This document shows, one piece after another, positions 16,426 to 25,564 of a DNA stretch of 64,000 nt (within the stretch, counting starts at the first letter, position 1; every line of letters begins with the position of its first letter). This DNA comes from Gaetbulibacter_B jejuensis. Its GTDB lineage: Bacteria; Bacteroidota; Bacteroidia; Flavobacteriales; Flavobacteriaceae. The notes beneath the pieces are model-generated. The model was not told where the DNA came from. It worked only from the letters and a program-made list of their open reading frames with translations, and searched no databases. The DNA lies in contig NZ_BAAAGF010000002.1 of the NCBI RefSeq assembly GCF_039524015.1, forward strand, positions 612,455-676,454, given 5' to 3'. The position numbers and the translations under genes were made by a program.

Positions 16426-18657
16426 TTAAAACTGAAATTCTAAACCAGCATACACTCCAAAAGGATGACCAGGTCTTAATCCTGCAGGTACTCTTGATAC
16501 TGCATACTCGTTATCTAATAGGTTAATAATGTTTAATGTTGTACTTAACTTAGAAGTAATATTATAGCGACCAGCAAGATCTAAAACAATAGCAGAGTCA
16601 ACCTTTTGGTTTTCAGGTATAAATCCGCTACCAGAAACTGTTCTAAACTCTCCATTATATCTACCGTTTAAGTTAATTGAGTATTTTTTATGATCAAAAC
16701 CAATACTTGCATTTAATTGGTGTTTTGCTATGTAAGGTATTTCGTCGCCTTCAGTAACTGTTCCCCAAATACCATCATCACTACCGAAGCTATTTAAAAA
16801 TTCAGTATCTGTAAAAGTGTAACCTATAGTAATTGGTAAATCAAAGGCTGTATTGCTTTTTAAAACATCATAGTTTAGCAGCACTTCAATACCTTTTACA
16901 GCCACTTCTCCAGCGTTAAATACATCTAAACTCCCAGTGCCACCACTTGCAGCAAGATCACTTCCTAATAAGTTACTGTAATCGTTGTAAAACGCAACAA
17001 CTTCTCCTTGTATACCATTATAGTTAAATCTGGTTCCTAACTCATAGTTGATACTTTCTTCAGGTTTTTGTCCGTCTTCATTTCCAGGAGGTGAAAACCC
17101 TTTATGTACACCACCAAAAACAGAATAGTTATTGTTGAATTTATAGTTAAAACCAATCCCAGGAATAAAAATATCTACCTTATTTTCTCTTATCGATAAA
17201 TCACTTCCTGTTCTGTTTACGTCGTTTGTACCATAGTTTTCACGCTTAAGTACAATGTTTTCATAACGCAAACCTGGTGTTAATGTTAAGTTTTTATACT
17301 TAAATTTATACATAACGTAAGAGGCAAAAGCTTTAGCACTACTAATTCTGTTTGCATCTGTTCCTGGTATACCTTTAGTAGTTAATTGCATAGTATTGTT
17401 TACAATGTTATAGTAGTCTTTCCATTGAAAACGATCTTCTTCATCGTAGTGGTATCTTAATCCTAACTCAATATCATGAAAAGTGTTTTCTCCATAAAAA
17501 TGATAATCTAATTTAGTTTGTACACCTTTTGAAATATATTTACGATTGTTAGCTTTGACTGTTAATGCATCTTCTGGCGCATTTTCTAAACCTGTCATGT
17601 AATTAAAATGTGTAGGATATAATTCAGGGTTAGATACAATGTTAGCAATACTTACATTATCACCATTAGCGGTAATATCGTTTAATTTATACCAGTTTCT
17701 TTCAAATCTATTAAAATACCCATTGGTGGTTATAGCAAATTTTTTAGAAAATTCAATATTGTGAGTTAATAACAGTTGAATATGCTCATTGGTCATTTTA
17801 TCCTCTTGAGAACTTGCGTATCTATCAAAAGGATTATTATTAAAATCAGCATCTGTTAACCCTAAATAGGTTTCATTTGATACTTCATCAGCAAACTGAA
17901 ATTTAGTTTCAAAGCTTTGTTGAATCTTTGCTTCCTTCTCTGTGTTTAGTCGGAATTTTGCAACAACATCGTTTTTATCGAATCCTGTGTTAAGGTCGTT
18001 TAATAAGTTTTTAAAACCATCAGAATTAAAATTTAAATACTCAATATTGTACCCAAAGTTTTCATGGCTATCTCCTACAGTTGCATATACTTGACCACTA
18101 TTAAAACTACCATAAGAAGCTTTTATTCGCCCAGAAAAACTATCAGGTATTTGTGTAGAGACCATGTTTATAGCACCACCAGTTGTAAATGGACCATATT
18201 GTACTTGACTACTACCTTTTAAAATTTCAACAGCTTCCATACGTCCTACAGAAGGAAAGTAATAAGCAGCTGAGGCGCTGTAAGGAGCAGGAGCTATTAG
18301 TACTCCGTCTTCCATTAAACTAATTTTTGCACTGCGTTCTGCAGAAGTTCCTCTTAAACTAATATTTGGACGTAGTCCAAAACCATCTTCTTCTACAATA
18401 GTAACACCAGGAACGGTTTTTAAAACACGGTTAATATCTGTATAACCCAGTTTTTTTAATTCAGATGGGGAAATATAATAAGCAGAACCTGTACGGTTTT
18501 TAGCTAAATATTTATTCCCAAAAATAACATTAGTTTTAATTAAAATTTCTTCTAGACTTTGAATAGAATCTAGGTTAGTTTTTGTACTATCAATAGCATT
18601 TTGTGCAGTTAAACTGCTTGTAACTATTAATAAAAGTAATAATAACTTAGTTTTCAT
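16426..18657 (-). CDS. TonB-dependent outer-membrane receptor, FecA-like
   Basis: 743 residues: signal peptide (MKTKLLLLLLIVTSSLTAQ), plug domain (~45-160; GYTDINRVLKTVPGVTIVEE, LRPNISLRGTSAERSAKISL), then a 22-strand barrel ending in aromatic Phe (YAGLEFQF). The plug resembles FecA-type siderophore or ferric-citrate receptors. It would take up an iron complex or similar ligand using TonB energy. There is no sigma/anti-sigma pair beside it, so regulation is unknown. Confidence 0.88.
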   Translation of the reverse strand: MKTKLLLLLLIVTSSLTAQNAIDSTKTNLDSIQSLEEILIKTNVIFGNKYLAKNRTGSAYYISPSELKKLGYTDINRVLKTVPGVTIVEEDGFGLRPNISLRGTSAERSAKISLMEDGVLIAPAPYSASAAYYFPSVGRMEAVEILKGSSQVQYGPFTTGGAINMVSTQIPDSFSGRIKASYGSFNSGQVYATVGDSHENFGYNIEYLNFNSDGFKNLLNDLNTGFDKNDVVAKFRLNTEKEAKIQQSFETKFQFADEVSNETYLGLTDADFNNNPFDRYASSQEDKMTNEHIQLLLTHNIEFSKKFAITTNGYFNRFERNWYKLNDITANGDNVSIANIVSNPELYPTHFNYMTGLENAPEDALTVKANNRKYISKGVQTKLDYHFYGENTFHDIELGLRYHYDEEDRFQWKDYYNIVNNTMQLTTKGIPGTDANRISSAKAFASYVMYKFKYKNLTLTPGLRYENIVLKRENYGTNDVNRTGSDLSIRENKVDIFIPGIGFNYKFNNNYSVFGGVHKGFSPPGNEDGQKPEESINYELGTRFNYNGIQGEVVAFYNDYSNLLGSDLAASGGTGSLDVFNAGEVAVKGIEVLLNYDVLKSNTAFDLPITIGYTFTDTEFLNSFGSDDGIWGTVTEGDEIPYIAKHQLNASIGFDHKKYSINLNGRYNGEFRTVSGSGFIPENQKVDSAIVLDLAGRYNITSKLSTTLNIINLLDNEYAVSRVPAGLRPGHPFGVYAGLEFQF

Positions 18658-18892
18658 TTATTTAGACTGATTAAGTATAATTTGGTTTTCAGCCTGCAAA
18701 ATTACTACTCATTTTTAGTTTATCAAATTTTATTTAGAATAATTAAAAATAAATTTCAATTGAATACTCTTCTAGAGTTAGCTTATGAAATAGCTCGTAA
18801 ATTATATCAGAAATAATACTTTTAATATTAAAATTTAAGTGTAATTTCATATATAAATCGTACCTTTACGCGCAATTAATTTTAATTGCAAC

Positions 18893-20365
18893 ATGACAGC
18901 ACATCAAAATAAGATACTAGGAGAAGGATTAACTTATGACGACGTACTTTTAGTCCCAGCCTATTCCGAAGTATTACCAAGAGAGGTTAACATCCAAACA
19001 AAATTCACGCGTAACATTACACTTAACGTTCCTATAGTTTCTGCAGCTATGGATACCGTTACCGAAAGTAGAATGGCTATTGCCATTGCTAGAGAAGGAG
19101 GTATTGGTGTGTTGCATAAAAACATGACCATTGAGGAGCAGGCTATAAAGGTAAGACGTGTAAAACGTGCCGAAAGTGGTATGATTATAGACCCTGTAAC
19201 TTTACCGCTTACTGCCAAAGTAATTGATGCTAAGCAAAATATGGCAGAGCACAGTATTGGCGGAATTCCTATTGTTGATGAAAACGGAACATTAAAAGGA
19301 ATTGTTACCAATCGTGATTTAAGATTTGAAAAAGACAATGACAGAGCCATTGTTGAAGTAATGACTTCTGAAAACTTAGTAACTGCTGGTGAAGGCACAT
19401 CTTTAATGGATGCTGAAGTTATTTTACAAGACAATAAAATTGAAAAATTACCTGTAGTTGACGATAACTATAAACTTATTGGGTTAATAACATTTAGAGA
19501 TATTACTAAACTCACCCAAAAACCTATTGCAAATAAAGATAAATACGGAAGATTACGTGTTGCTGCTGCTGTTGGTGTTACAGGAGATGCTCTAGATAGA
19601 GTATCTGCTCTAGTAAGTGCAGGTGTTGATGCTGTTATTATTGATACAGCCCATGGGCATACCAAAGGTGTGGTTTCAGTGCTTAAAGAAGTAAAAACTA
19701 AATACCCAGAATTGGATGTAGTAGTAGGTAATATAGCTACTGCTGCAGCTGCAAAGTACTTAGTAGAGGCAGGAGCTGATGCTGTAAAAGTAGGTATTGG
19801 TCCAGGGTCAATATGTACAACACGTGTAGTTGCAGGTGTAGGTTTTCCTCAATTTTCAGCAGTATTAGAAGTTGCTGCAGCAATAAAGGGTAGTGGAGTA
19901 CCAGTAATTGCTGATGGTGGTATTCGTTACACAGGTGATATCCCTAAAGCCATTGCAGCAGGAGCTGATAGTGTAATGTTAGGATCGCTTTTAGCAGGAA
20001 CTAAAGAATCTCCAGGTGAAACCATTATTTACGAAGGAAGAAAATTTAAATCGTATCGAGGAATGGGATCGGTTGAAGCCATGAAACAAGGTAGTAAAGA
20101 CCGTTATTTCCAAGATGTAGAAGATGACATCAAGAAGCTAGTACCAGAAGGTATTGTAGGTCGTGTGCCATACAAAGGCGAATTGGTAGAAAGTATCCAT
20201 CAGTTTATTGGCGGATTACGTGCTGGAATGGGTTATTGTGGAGCCAAAGATATTGAAACACTTAAAGAAACAGGACAGTTTGTAAAAATCACAGCTAGCG
20301 GAATCAACGAAAGTCATCCGCATGATGTCACTATTACTAAAGAAGCTCCTAATTATTCAAGATAG
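18893..20365 (+). CDS. guaB: IMP dehydrogenase
   Basis: 490 residues, standard length. It catalyses IMP to XMP with NAD+, the committed step to GMP. Seen: start GLTYDDVLLVPAYSEVLPRE, two CBS domains (~95-205), and the catalytic loop VGIGPGSICTTRVVAGVG with the active Cys. GGIRYTGDIPKAIAAGAD and the flap YRGMGSVEAM are also intact. A TACCTTTA box at 18871-18878 is a plausible promoter element. Confidence 0.97.
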   Translation: MTAHQNKILGEGLTYDDVLLVPAYSEVLPREVNIQTKFTRNITLNVPIVSAAMDTVTESRMAIAIAREGGIGVLHKNMTIEEQAIKVRRVKRAESGMIIDPVTLPLTAKVIDAKQNMAEHSIGGIPIVDENGTLKGIVTNRDLRFEKDNDRAIVEVMTSENLVTAGEGTSLMDAEVILQDNKIEKLPVVDDNYKLIGLITFRDITKLTQKPIANKDKYGRLRVAAAVGVTGDALDRVSALVSAGVDAVIIDTAHGHTKGVVSVLKEVKTKYPELDVVVGNIATAAAAKYLVEAGADAVKVGIGPGSICTTRVVAGVGFPQFSAVLEVAAAIKGSGVPVIADGGIRYTGDIPKAIAAGADSVMLGSLLAGTKESPGETIIYEGRKFKSYRGMGSVEAMKQGSKDRYFQDVEDDIKKLVPEGIVGRVPYKGELVESIHQFIGGLRAGMGYCGAKDIETLKETGQFVKITASGINESHPHDVTITKEAPNYSR

Positions 20366-20490
20366 ATTTAGATTGTTATTGGGTTTACTCTTTTTAATGG
20401 GATAGATTACAAATTAGATAATTTAGGATTTGTATTAGCATTATACTTTTCAGAAGGTACTTTTTATTGTACCATTATAGGATCTATTAT

Positions 20491-21132
20491 TTAATTTTTA
20501 GTACCAATCCAAGTAGCACCCATTTTTATAGCATAAAAGGTGTCTTTTGAAGAAGTGTCGGTTCGCAAACCCTGTTTTAGTTTTCTATTATACCATTTTT
20601 GCATGCCAATATAGTCTTGCTTGCTAGCATAACTATCTTCTTCTAAATCGATATCAGACTGAAAAAAATGATCTTCATCCAACGCATAAGTCCAATTAAA
20701 AGTGTTTAATTCTTCTTGAAGTTTACCGTAATTTTGAGACGGAAAATTGTGCTGGTCTTTTGGTTTATAAAATGTGATGTCATAAAAATTTACCATTTCA
20801 TCAATAGCACAAACAACTTGAGACTTTTTTAAGCGAGGTTCAAACAACCAAATTGCCAAATAGTAAGGCTTGTTTAATGTGTTTAGCTGCTGTTCCCAAT
20901 GGTTATAAATTTCCAATAAACCTTTTATAATTTCTTGTCTGTGTTTGAGTTTAGGTGAAGGTATATTGGAACCTGTAATAGAGATGTTGACAAAAGGACT
21001 TACCCATATTTTACAGTAATTTCGTTTACTAGATTTAAGATAATCTAAGTCTAACTCTATATTGTAGTTTTTCCATTCTTCAATAGATTTTAAAATACGA
21101 TTACCACCTCTTATTTTTCGATGCGTTATCAT
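20491..21132 (-). CDS. Conserved protein of unknown function
   Basis: 213 residues, no signal peptide or membrane helix. It is rich in Trp, Tyr and Lys (YYLAIWLFEPRLKKSQVVCA, WYNRKLKQGLRT). No domain recognised. It lies 37 bp upstream of a lipoprotein... in reverse order: the lipoprotein gene (21170-21859) precedes it on the same strand, so the two may share a transcript. Confidence 0.6.
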   Translation of the reverse strand: MITHRKIRGGNRILKSIEEWKNYNIELDLDYLKSSKRNYCKIWVSPFVNISITGSNIPSPKLKHRQEIIKGLLEIYNHWEQQLNTLNKPYYLAIWLFEPRLKKSQVVCAIDEMVNFYDITFYKPKDQHNFPSQNYGKLQEELNTFNWTYALDEDHFFQSDIDLEEDSYASKQDYIGMQKWYNRKLKQGLRTDTSSKDTFYAIKMGATWIGTKN

Positions 21133-21169
21133 TATATAGCAGCTTTTTTAACTTTTTATGAGTAAAAAA

Positions 21170-21859
21170 TTAATATTCAGGACAGTAGTTGTTTGTAGGA
21201 CTTAAACTCTCATCAACACTTATTTTATCATTGCTATGCCTAAAACAGTTTAAATAATGACCTCCTTCAAAACCAATACTCCAGTCTTTAAACAGCCCAT
21301 ATGATGCACCTATAGCTTCATAAAAATATTGATCATTACTTAGTTTATATTTTTTTAAATAGCTACTTCCTATAGGTATTGAATCAATTTCGGTAACCAC
21401 TTCATTATTTGAGCTCCATTTATAGTTTAAAACATCTCCAAGGGTAATGTTAAAATCAGCATATAACTCTTCGTTATTTTGATTTTTATTAACAAAGTAC
21501 ACCATACTTGCATCTTGACGCATTGCGCATCTATAATTTAAACTTGTACTTGTAGATATAAATTGATAAGCACTAGAAGAAGAAGGTAAATGAAAAATGG
21601 AATCTAACTGATTTGTATACATTTTTTTGTACTCAACGTTGTTAATAAGCGTATCTCCATCAAAAAAATAGGTTAAATATATTTTGGTAGATTCAATTGT
21701 TGCTGTTGCACCATTAAAATATTCATATTCGCCTCTATGATACCACTTGTTAAATTCAGAAACCATTTCAATACTATTGTTGGTATCTATTGAGTCAGAA
21801 TCGTCATTAGTACAGTTAAATAATATAACAGTTGCAATTAGTAGTAGTATTTTTTTCAT
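21170..21859 (-). CDS. Lipoprotein of unknown function
   Basis: 229 residues with signal peptide and lipobox ILFNC (Cys 16), followed by an acidic linker TNDDSDSIDTNNS typical of Bacteroidota surface lipoproteins. The rest is beta-rich and unrecognised. A half cassette site lies just upstream of its start, so this gene is at the left limit of the array. Confidence 0.65.
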   Translation of the reverse strand: MKKILLLIATVILFNCTNDDSDSIDTNNSIEMVSEFNKWYHRGEYEYFNGATATIESTKIYLTYFFDGDTLINNVEYKKMYTNQLDSIFHLPSSSSAYQFISTSTSLNYRCAMRQDASMVYFVNKNQNNEELYADFNITLGDVLNYKWSSNNEVVTEIDSIPIGSSYLKKYKLSNDQYFYEAIGASYGLFKDWSIGFEGGHYLNCFRHSNDKISVDESLSPTNNYCPEY

Positions 21860-21884
21860 AGTTGAGTGTTTGTGTGTTGTAAAA

Positions 21885-21915
21885 ATGCAATGAACTATAC
21901 ACGTTGTTTTGTCAC
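21885..21915. repeat. Half cassette site (left limit of the array)
   Basis: Only the right half of a site is present: GCAATGAACTATACAC, then GTT, then GTTTTGTCAC. Its GTT box loosely complements TGTACTAAAC at 22384-22393 across the next gene. Confidence 0.5.
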
Positions 21916-21931
21916 ATTTACTAATAGCAAA

Positions 21932-22381
21932 TTACATTTTTGGTCTTCCTTCCAAATGATTTTTTATAAGTCTGTAATGAAAATCATTCAGTCTTTTAGC
22001 TTCATGTTCCTTTGTAATTAGTTCCAAAATCTCTGGAAAATATTTTTTTTGAGAATGTCTAAATATAAGCCAAATGTTAAGTTTAGGACAGTCAATTCGT
22101 TCATCAGATATCCATCCGTATTTTTTGGTCAGTTCAATTAGTTTTTCAGTGTTTCTGTTATCAATTTTAATTTGTAGAGACCAAACCGAATCAATTTCTT
22201 TTTTTGAACTATTATTTTCAGTACCAAAAGAACCACCTAAGATTTCTCCACTTCTATATAATTGATCATTATTAATCATTTCATTCAACAATCGACACAT
22301 TTCACCATTGTTTTCAATTGATTCTTGACCGAAGCAAATAAATGAGAATTGTATTAAAATGATTAGTATGAGGTGTTTCAT
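21932..22381 (-). CDS. Secreted DUF6624-like protein (cassette 0)
   Basis: 149 residues with signal peptide (MKHLILIILIQFSFICFGQ). Residues ~65-145 (WSLQIKIDNRNTEKLIELTK, KYGWISDERI, RHSQKKYFPEILELI) resemble the DUF6624 family, whose function is unknown. It is the leftmost gene of the array, between a half site and a full site. The family call is moderate. Confidence 0.55.
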   Translation of the reverse strand: MKHLILIILIQFSFICFGQESIENNGEMCRLLNEMINNDQLYRSGEILGGSFGTENNSSKKEIDSVWSLQIKIDNRNTEKLIELTKKYGWISDERIDCPKLNIWLIFRHSQKKYFPEILELITKEHEAKRLNDFHYRLIKNHLEGRPKM

Positions 22382-22383
22382 AA

Positions 22384-22520
22384 TGTACTAAACCGTTTTG
22401 TGTATGATTTGTGTTGTGTTTTAGTAAGTAATTTAGCAAATAAAAACCGAATAGAAAATCCGTGAGGATTTTCAGAAGTAGGCGAGAACAAGCAATTACT
22501 TATAGACATTGTTAACACCA
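22384..22520 (-). repeat. attC-like site S0 (family C)
   Basis: Outer boxes TGTACTAAAC and GTTAACACCA belong to the units on either side. Inner part has GTGTATGAT and the family C core with AAAATCCGTGAGGATTTTC, a hairpin, and AAGCAATTACTTATAGAC. Confidence 0.7.
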
Positions 22521-22526
22521 GTTATT

Positions 22527-23306
22527 TTATAAATCAAATTGTCCTATAAAACTTTCGTTACCTCTTTCGGAAGCATAATAGTAAAGTCCAATTATAATTT
22601 TTGTTTTATTTGATATATCAGTTTCTTTTTTCCGAGTATAAATCTTGACACTTTCTTTAACACAGTTCAACAAGTCATTTTTAAGGTTTTCATTGTCAAA
22701 TTCTTTTAATGCTTTAACTTCACTAATCGACAAATCACTCTCAACAGTCAATTCATAAAGTGCAAATCTATCCGTTTTGACTTCATAACCTTTGAATTCC
22801 TTTAAGCAACCGTTAGAAAATGATGTTCTTAATCCAAATTCGTTTGAAGTTTGAAGTTCAGACTTTTTTAAATATTCAAGGACTTGAAGTTTGAGTTCAA
22901 TCGATTTTTTATAGTTCTTTTCCGCGTATGGATATTTTTCAGAGTTGAATTTTCTATCTATTTGTTTTGCGCCAGAACAATACCCAAAACTCAAATCTCC
23001 GTTTTTATTTTTACTCGCAAAAATTAACCATTCACTATTTTCAGGTGTATAAAATGCACAACTACTATTTAAAGCACTATAGATTTTTAAATTGCTCGTT
23101 TGTTGTCCTTTATACAGGTCAATTATTTCTATTTGAATATCATGTAAGTTCGAATTTTCTTTGTCAGGTGAAATTTTAAGGATTTTTGCAGTTGCAATAA
23201 AGTCAGACATTGGAATTCTATCCATTAATGGAACTATTCCACAAGAACAAGCCAAAAGTTTGCTTGAAATAGTAATAAATATTATGGTAAGCAGAATTTT
23301 TTTCAT
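22527..23306 (-). CDS. Secreted Cys-rich protein, NTR/TIMP-like N-terminus (cassette 1)
   Basis: 259 residues. The signal peptide ends at LLACSCG, and the mature protein begins with CSC as in netrin/TIMP-like folds of bacteria. It continues with MSDFIATAKILKISPD, YKGQQTSNLKIYSALNSSCA and WLIFASKNKNGDLSFGYCSG, which fit an OB-fold of that group. The C-terminal ~110 residues are unrecognised. Termini GTTAACACCA / TGGTGCTAAC pair with one mismatch. Confidence 0.6.
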   Translation of the reverse strand: MKKILLTIIFITISSKLLACSCGIVPLMDRIPMSDFIATAKILKISPDKENSNLHDIQIEIIDLYKGQQTSNLKIYSALNSSCAFYTPENSEWLIFASKNKNGDLSFGYCSGAKQIDRKFNSEKYPYAEKNYKKSIELKLQVLEYLKKSELQTSNEFGLRTSFSNGCLKEFKGYEVKTDRFALYELTVESDLSISEVKALKEFDNENLKNDLLNCVKESVKIYTRKKETDISNKTKIIIGLYYYASERGNESFIGQFDL

Positions 23307-23309
23307 AAT

Positions 23310-23478
23310 TGGTGCTAACGGTCTCGTTTAACCGCCAGTTACGGGTTAATATGCGTTAATTTTCGGTTTAGAACTGACGTTAGCAATTCCGAGTGGGTTG
23401 CTTCGCCAGTTCGCACTTTGTGCTCGTGTCGGACGTAGTCGAATCCGTCGCAATTGCGGTTATACATTGTTGTGTACA
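23310..23478 (-). repeat. attC-like site S1 (family A, long form)
   Basis: Inner boxes ACCGCCAGTTACGG and GCGGTTATAC. It carries an extra stretch of about 30 bp (GCTTCGCCAGTTCGCACTTT...) also present in S16 but not in S7, S17 or S20. Confidence 0.75.
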
Positions 23479-23489
23479 GCTTCTATTTT

Positions 23490-23840
23490 TCAACTTTTTA
23501 ATAAATTCAGTTTTTTTACAAGAAATAACGGTAGAGATTGAATCCTGTAAGTAGCAACCACAACTGGTTTCAGACTTGTCGGTTTTCCATATTCAAATTC
23601 CAGTTTAAATTCAGATTCTAAATAGTCAAAAATTCGGTCATTACATTTTATTTCTCCCTCAAACCAATTAGTCCAACCAAACAATATTTTTTTGAATCCC
23701 TTTCTTAAAATCAAAAAATCATTATCAATTCCTGCGTCAAATCCGTAATATTTTGCGGTTACAACCCAACCTCTTTTTCTTAATACAGAGATTATTTCAT
23801 TCCACTTTTCAGTTTTGATATTTATTGCAGTTTTATTCAA
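23490..23840 (-). CDS. Small protein of unknown function (cassette 2)
   Basis: 116 residues, no signal peptide. The start is TTG at 23840, since a stop precedes it in frame and no ATG follows near. Basic and aromatic (KILFGWTNWFEGEIKCNDRI); no family recognised. Termini GTTGTGTACA / TATACACAAC pair over eight bases. Confidence 0.55.
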   Translation of the reverse strand: MNKTAINIKTEKWNEIISVLRKRGWVVTAKYYGFDAGIDNDFLILRKGFKKILFGWTNWFEGEIKCNDRIFDYLESEFKLEFEYGKPTSLKPVVVATYRIQSLPLFLVKKLNLLKS

Positions 23841-23870
23841 ATTTCAGTTTTGATTTCTATTTTTACAAAT

Positions 23871-24011
23871 TATACACAACGTGTTTGTGTATGATTAGTT
23901 GCGTGGTTGAGCAACTAATTTAGTAAACAAAAACGAACGCGAGAAAATTCCGAAGGAATTTTCCAAATAAGCAACGACCAAAGCAATTAATTATACACGG
24001 TGTTGGCAAAT
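23871..24011 (-). repeat. attC-like site S2 (family E)
   Basis: Inner boxes GTGTATGATTAGTTGCG and CAATTAATTATACAC; central hairpin GAAAATTCCGAAGGAATTTTC. Confidence 0.75.
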
Positions 24012-24017
24012 CGTTTT

Positions 24018-24560
24018 TTATTCAGCTTTCCTCTTTTCACGTTTTCGTTTCCGTATTTCTTTTTTCCGTTCTTTTCTTGATTTATAGTCGAGTAGTGGTG
24101 TCCATTCTATTCTGTCATCACTTTCTAACCACGCTAAATATTTTTCTTTAAACTTTTCGGTTCCATCTCTTTTAATCGCCCATAAATAATACTCTATTAA
24201 ATTCGGATTGTTTTCGCAGAAAGTAATTAAACAGTTTTGAATTCCAGTTACTGTAAAGTATGGCATTCCCTCAATTCGGTCAGCCATAATAATTGCAATT
24301 TCTCCTTTCGTTAAATTCCGCTCTTGACATTCCGATTTAACTTTAGTCAGAGTTGAGTCAGTAAAAAATTCCGCAAGAGTTTTCAGAGAGTTTTCTCCAA
24401 AAGCAATAATCTTTTTCGCTTGCTCGGTTTTCGTAATTTCTTTAGAGTTTTCTGTTTCCGAAATTCCGTTTAACAATGAGTCAATTTCAGATTTGGTTTG
24501 TGAGAAACTCAAATTGAGATTCAGCAAAATTGTCAAAAGTATTATTCCAATTTTTTTCAT
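24018..24560 (-). CDS. Secreted protein with basic tail, unknown function (cassette 3)
   Basis: 180 residues with signal peptide (MKKIGIILLTILLNLNLSFSQ). The middle part is helical (KTEQAKKIIAFGENSLKTLA, LTKGEIAIIMADRIEG). The last 25 residues are almost all Lys, Arg and Glu (SRKERKKEIRKRKREKRK). No family recognised. Unlike most cassettes it has about 100 bp before the gene, containing its own promoter. Confidence 0.6.
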   Translation of the reverse strand: MKKIGIILLTILLNLNLSFSQTKSEIDSLLNGISETENSKEITKTEQAKKIIAFGENSLKTLAEFFTDSTLTKVKSECQERNLTKGEIAIIMADRIEGMPYFTVTGIQNCLITFCENNPNLIEYYLWAIKRDGTEKFKEKYLAWLESDDRIEWTPLLDYKSRKERKKEIRKRKREKRKAE

Positions 24561-24576
24561 TCAGTTAGACTTTTGT

Positions 24577-24607
24577 CAAATCTATTACGTGTTTTATTTT
24601 CCCGAAA
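24577..24607 (-). promoter_or_regulatory. Promoter inside cassette 3
   Basis: On the minus strand TTTC (24604-24607), 19 bp spacer, TAGATTTG (24577-24584). The start codon is 16 bp downstream. Confidence 0.55.
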
Positions 24608-24658
24608 CTCTTAATGAGTGAAGGTAGATTTTCAATTAGTTAACCGGTTTTCTTAAAT

Positions 24659-24793
24659 GTTTGCCAACGGTTTGTGTATGGCTCATTGCGGGAAATCAGC
24701 TATGATTTTTCGCCGTAACCAAAAGATAGCAAATTGCAATGAATTCCGATTAAGGAATTCAGTCGCAATGAGCTATACACCTTGTTGTGCATA
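24659..24793 (-). repeat. attC-like site S3 (family B)
   Basis: Outer boxes GTTTGCCAAC and GTTGTGCATA; inner boxes GTGTATGGCTCATTGCGGG and CGCAATGAGCTATACAC pair; TGAATTCCGATTAAGGAATTC hairpin inside. Confidence 0.75.
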
Positions 24794-24798
24794 GTATT

Positions 24799-25425
24799 TT
24801 ATTTAAATGTTGGTTCTTGTCGTTGCCTTAAATGAGCGTTTCTATTTACTTCATCGTTTAGCGATAAATAATGTATTGCCAAAATCAGTTTTATATTCGG
24901 GTCATTTAAATCAAAGTTGCTATCTGATTTTAAAATTTCCTGATACTGAATGTCAAATCCATTAAATGCCCCTGATGCTTGAATTCTTTCGGCATATTTG
25001 GCAATTCTTGGGTTTGTTTTTCCCAATTCCGCCAAATAATTTTGGTATTTTCCCAATGCTACTGCACAAATATCTTTGGATTTTGTTTCACTCGGATAAT
25101 AGGTCGATTCGCAATACATCCAAATTTTGTCAAAAGTCGTTTTAGATATTTGTTCATAAATATTTTTCTGCTCTTCAAAATTTATTTTCTTCCATATTCC
25201 AGTTCCTTGCATCATTAGGGAATCGTGATTTACGTTTTTATAGCAATTTTCAAAATCCGATTTTCCACATACACTTTTAATAAAAAAGTCCGTGACTTGT
25301 TTTAAATCTTCAATTTCAGTTTGGGTAAAATTTGACTCCATTTCAGCCGTCGAGTATTTCGTTCCGCAAGAGTTTAGAAATAGGAAAAACGAAAATGATA
25401 ATATTAGCAAAAATGTTTTTTTCAT
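24799..25425 (-). CDS. Lipoprotein of unknown function (cassette 4)
   Basis: 208 residues from ATG at 25425; a GTG nine bases upstream lies within the recombination box. Signal peptide with lipobox FLNSC. The mature part is helical with several Cys (SVCGKSDFENCYKNVN, YCESTYYPS). No family recognised. Termini GTTGTGCATA / TATGCACAAC, the same ten bases as the AbiC-like cassette. Confidence 0.6.
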   Translation of the reverse strand: MKKTFLLILSFSFFLFLNSCGTKYSTAEMESNFTQTEIEDLKQVTDFFIKSVCGKSDFENCYKNVNHDSLMMQGTGIWKKINFEEQKNIYEQISKTTFDKIWMYCESTYYPSETKSKDICAVALGKYQNYLAELGKTNPRIAKYAERIQASGAFNGFDIQYQEILKSDSNFDLNDPNIKLILAIHYLSLNDEVNRNAHLRQRQEPTFK

Positions 25426-25427
25426 AT

Positions 25428-25564
25428 TATGCACAACGGTCTCGGCTATGAGTAGTTGCGTAGTTTAGCACTTAACTTTGCAAGTTCACACCAAACTGAA
25501 AATCCGCGAGGATTTTCAGAAGTAGGCGAGAACAAGCAATTACTTATAGCCACTGTTTTTTTAT
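25428..25564 (-). repeat. attC-like site S4 (family C)
   Basis: Inner boxes GGCTATGAGTAGTTGCG and AATTACTTATAGCC; hairpin AAAATCCGCGAGGATTTTC. The right box GTTTTTTTAT does not complement the far end of the next unit. Confidence 0.7.

Noticed and set aside
20450..20480. Hairpin GGTAC-TTTTTATT-GTACC as guaB terminator
   Set aside because: Five-bp stem, 90 bp from the stop and no clear T-run; too weak to list.
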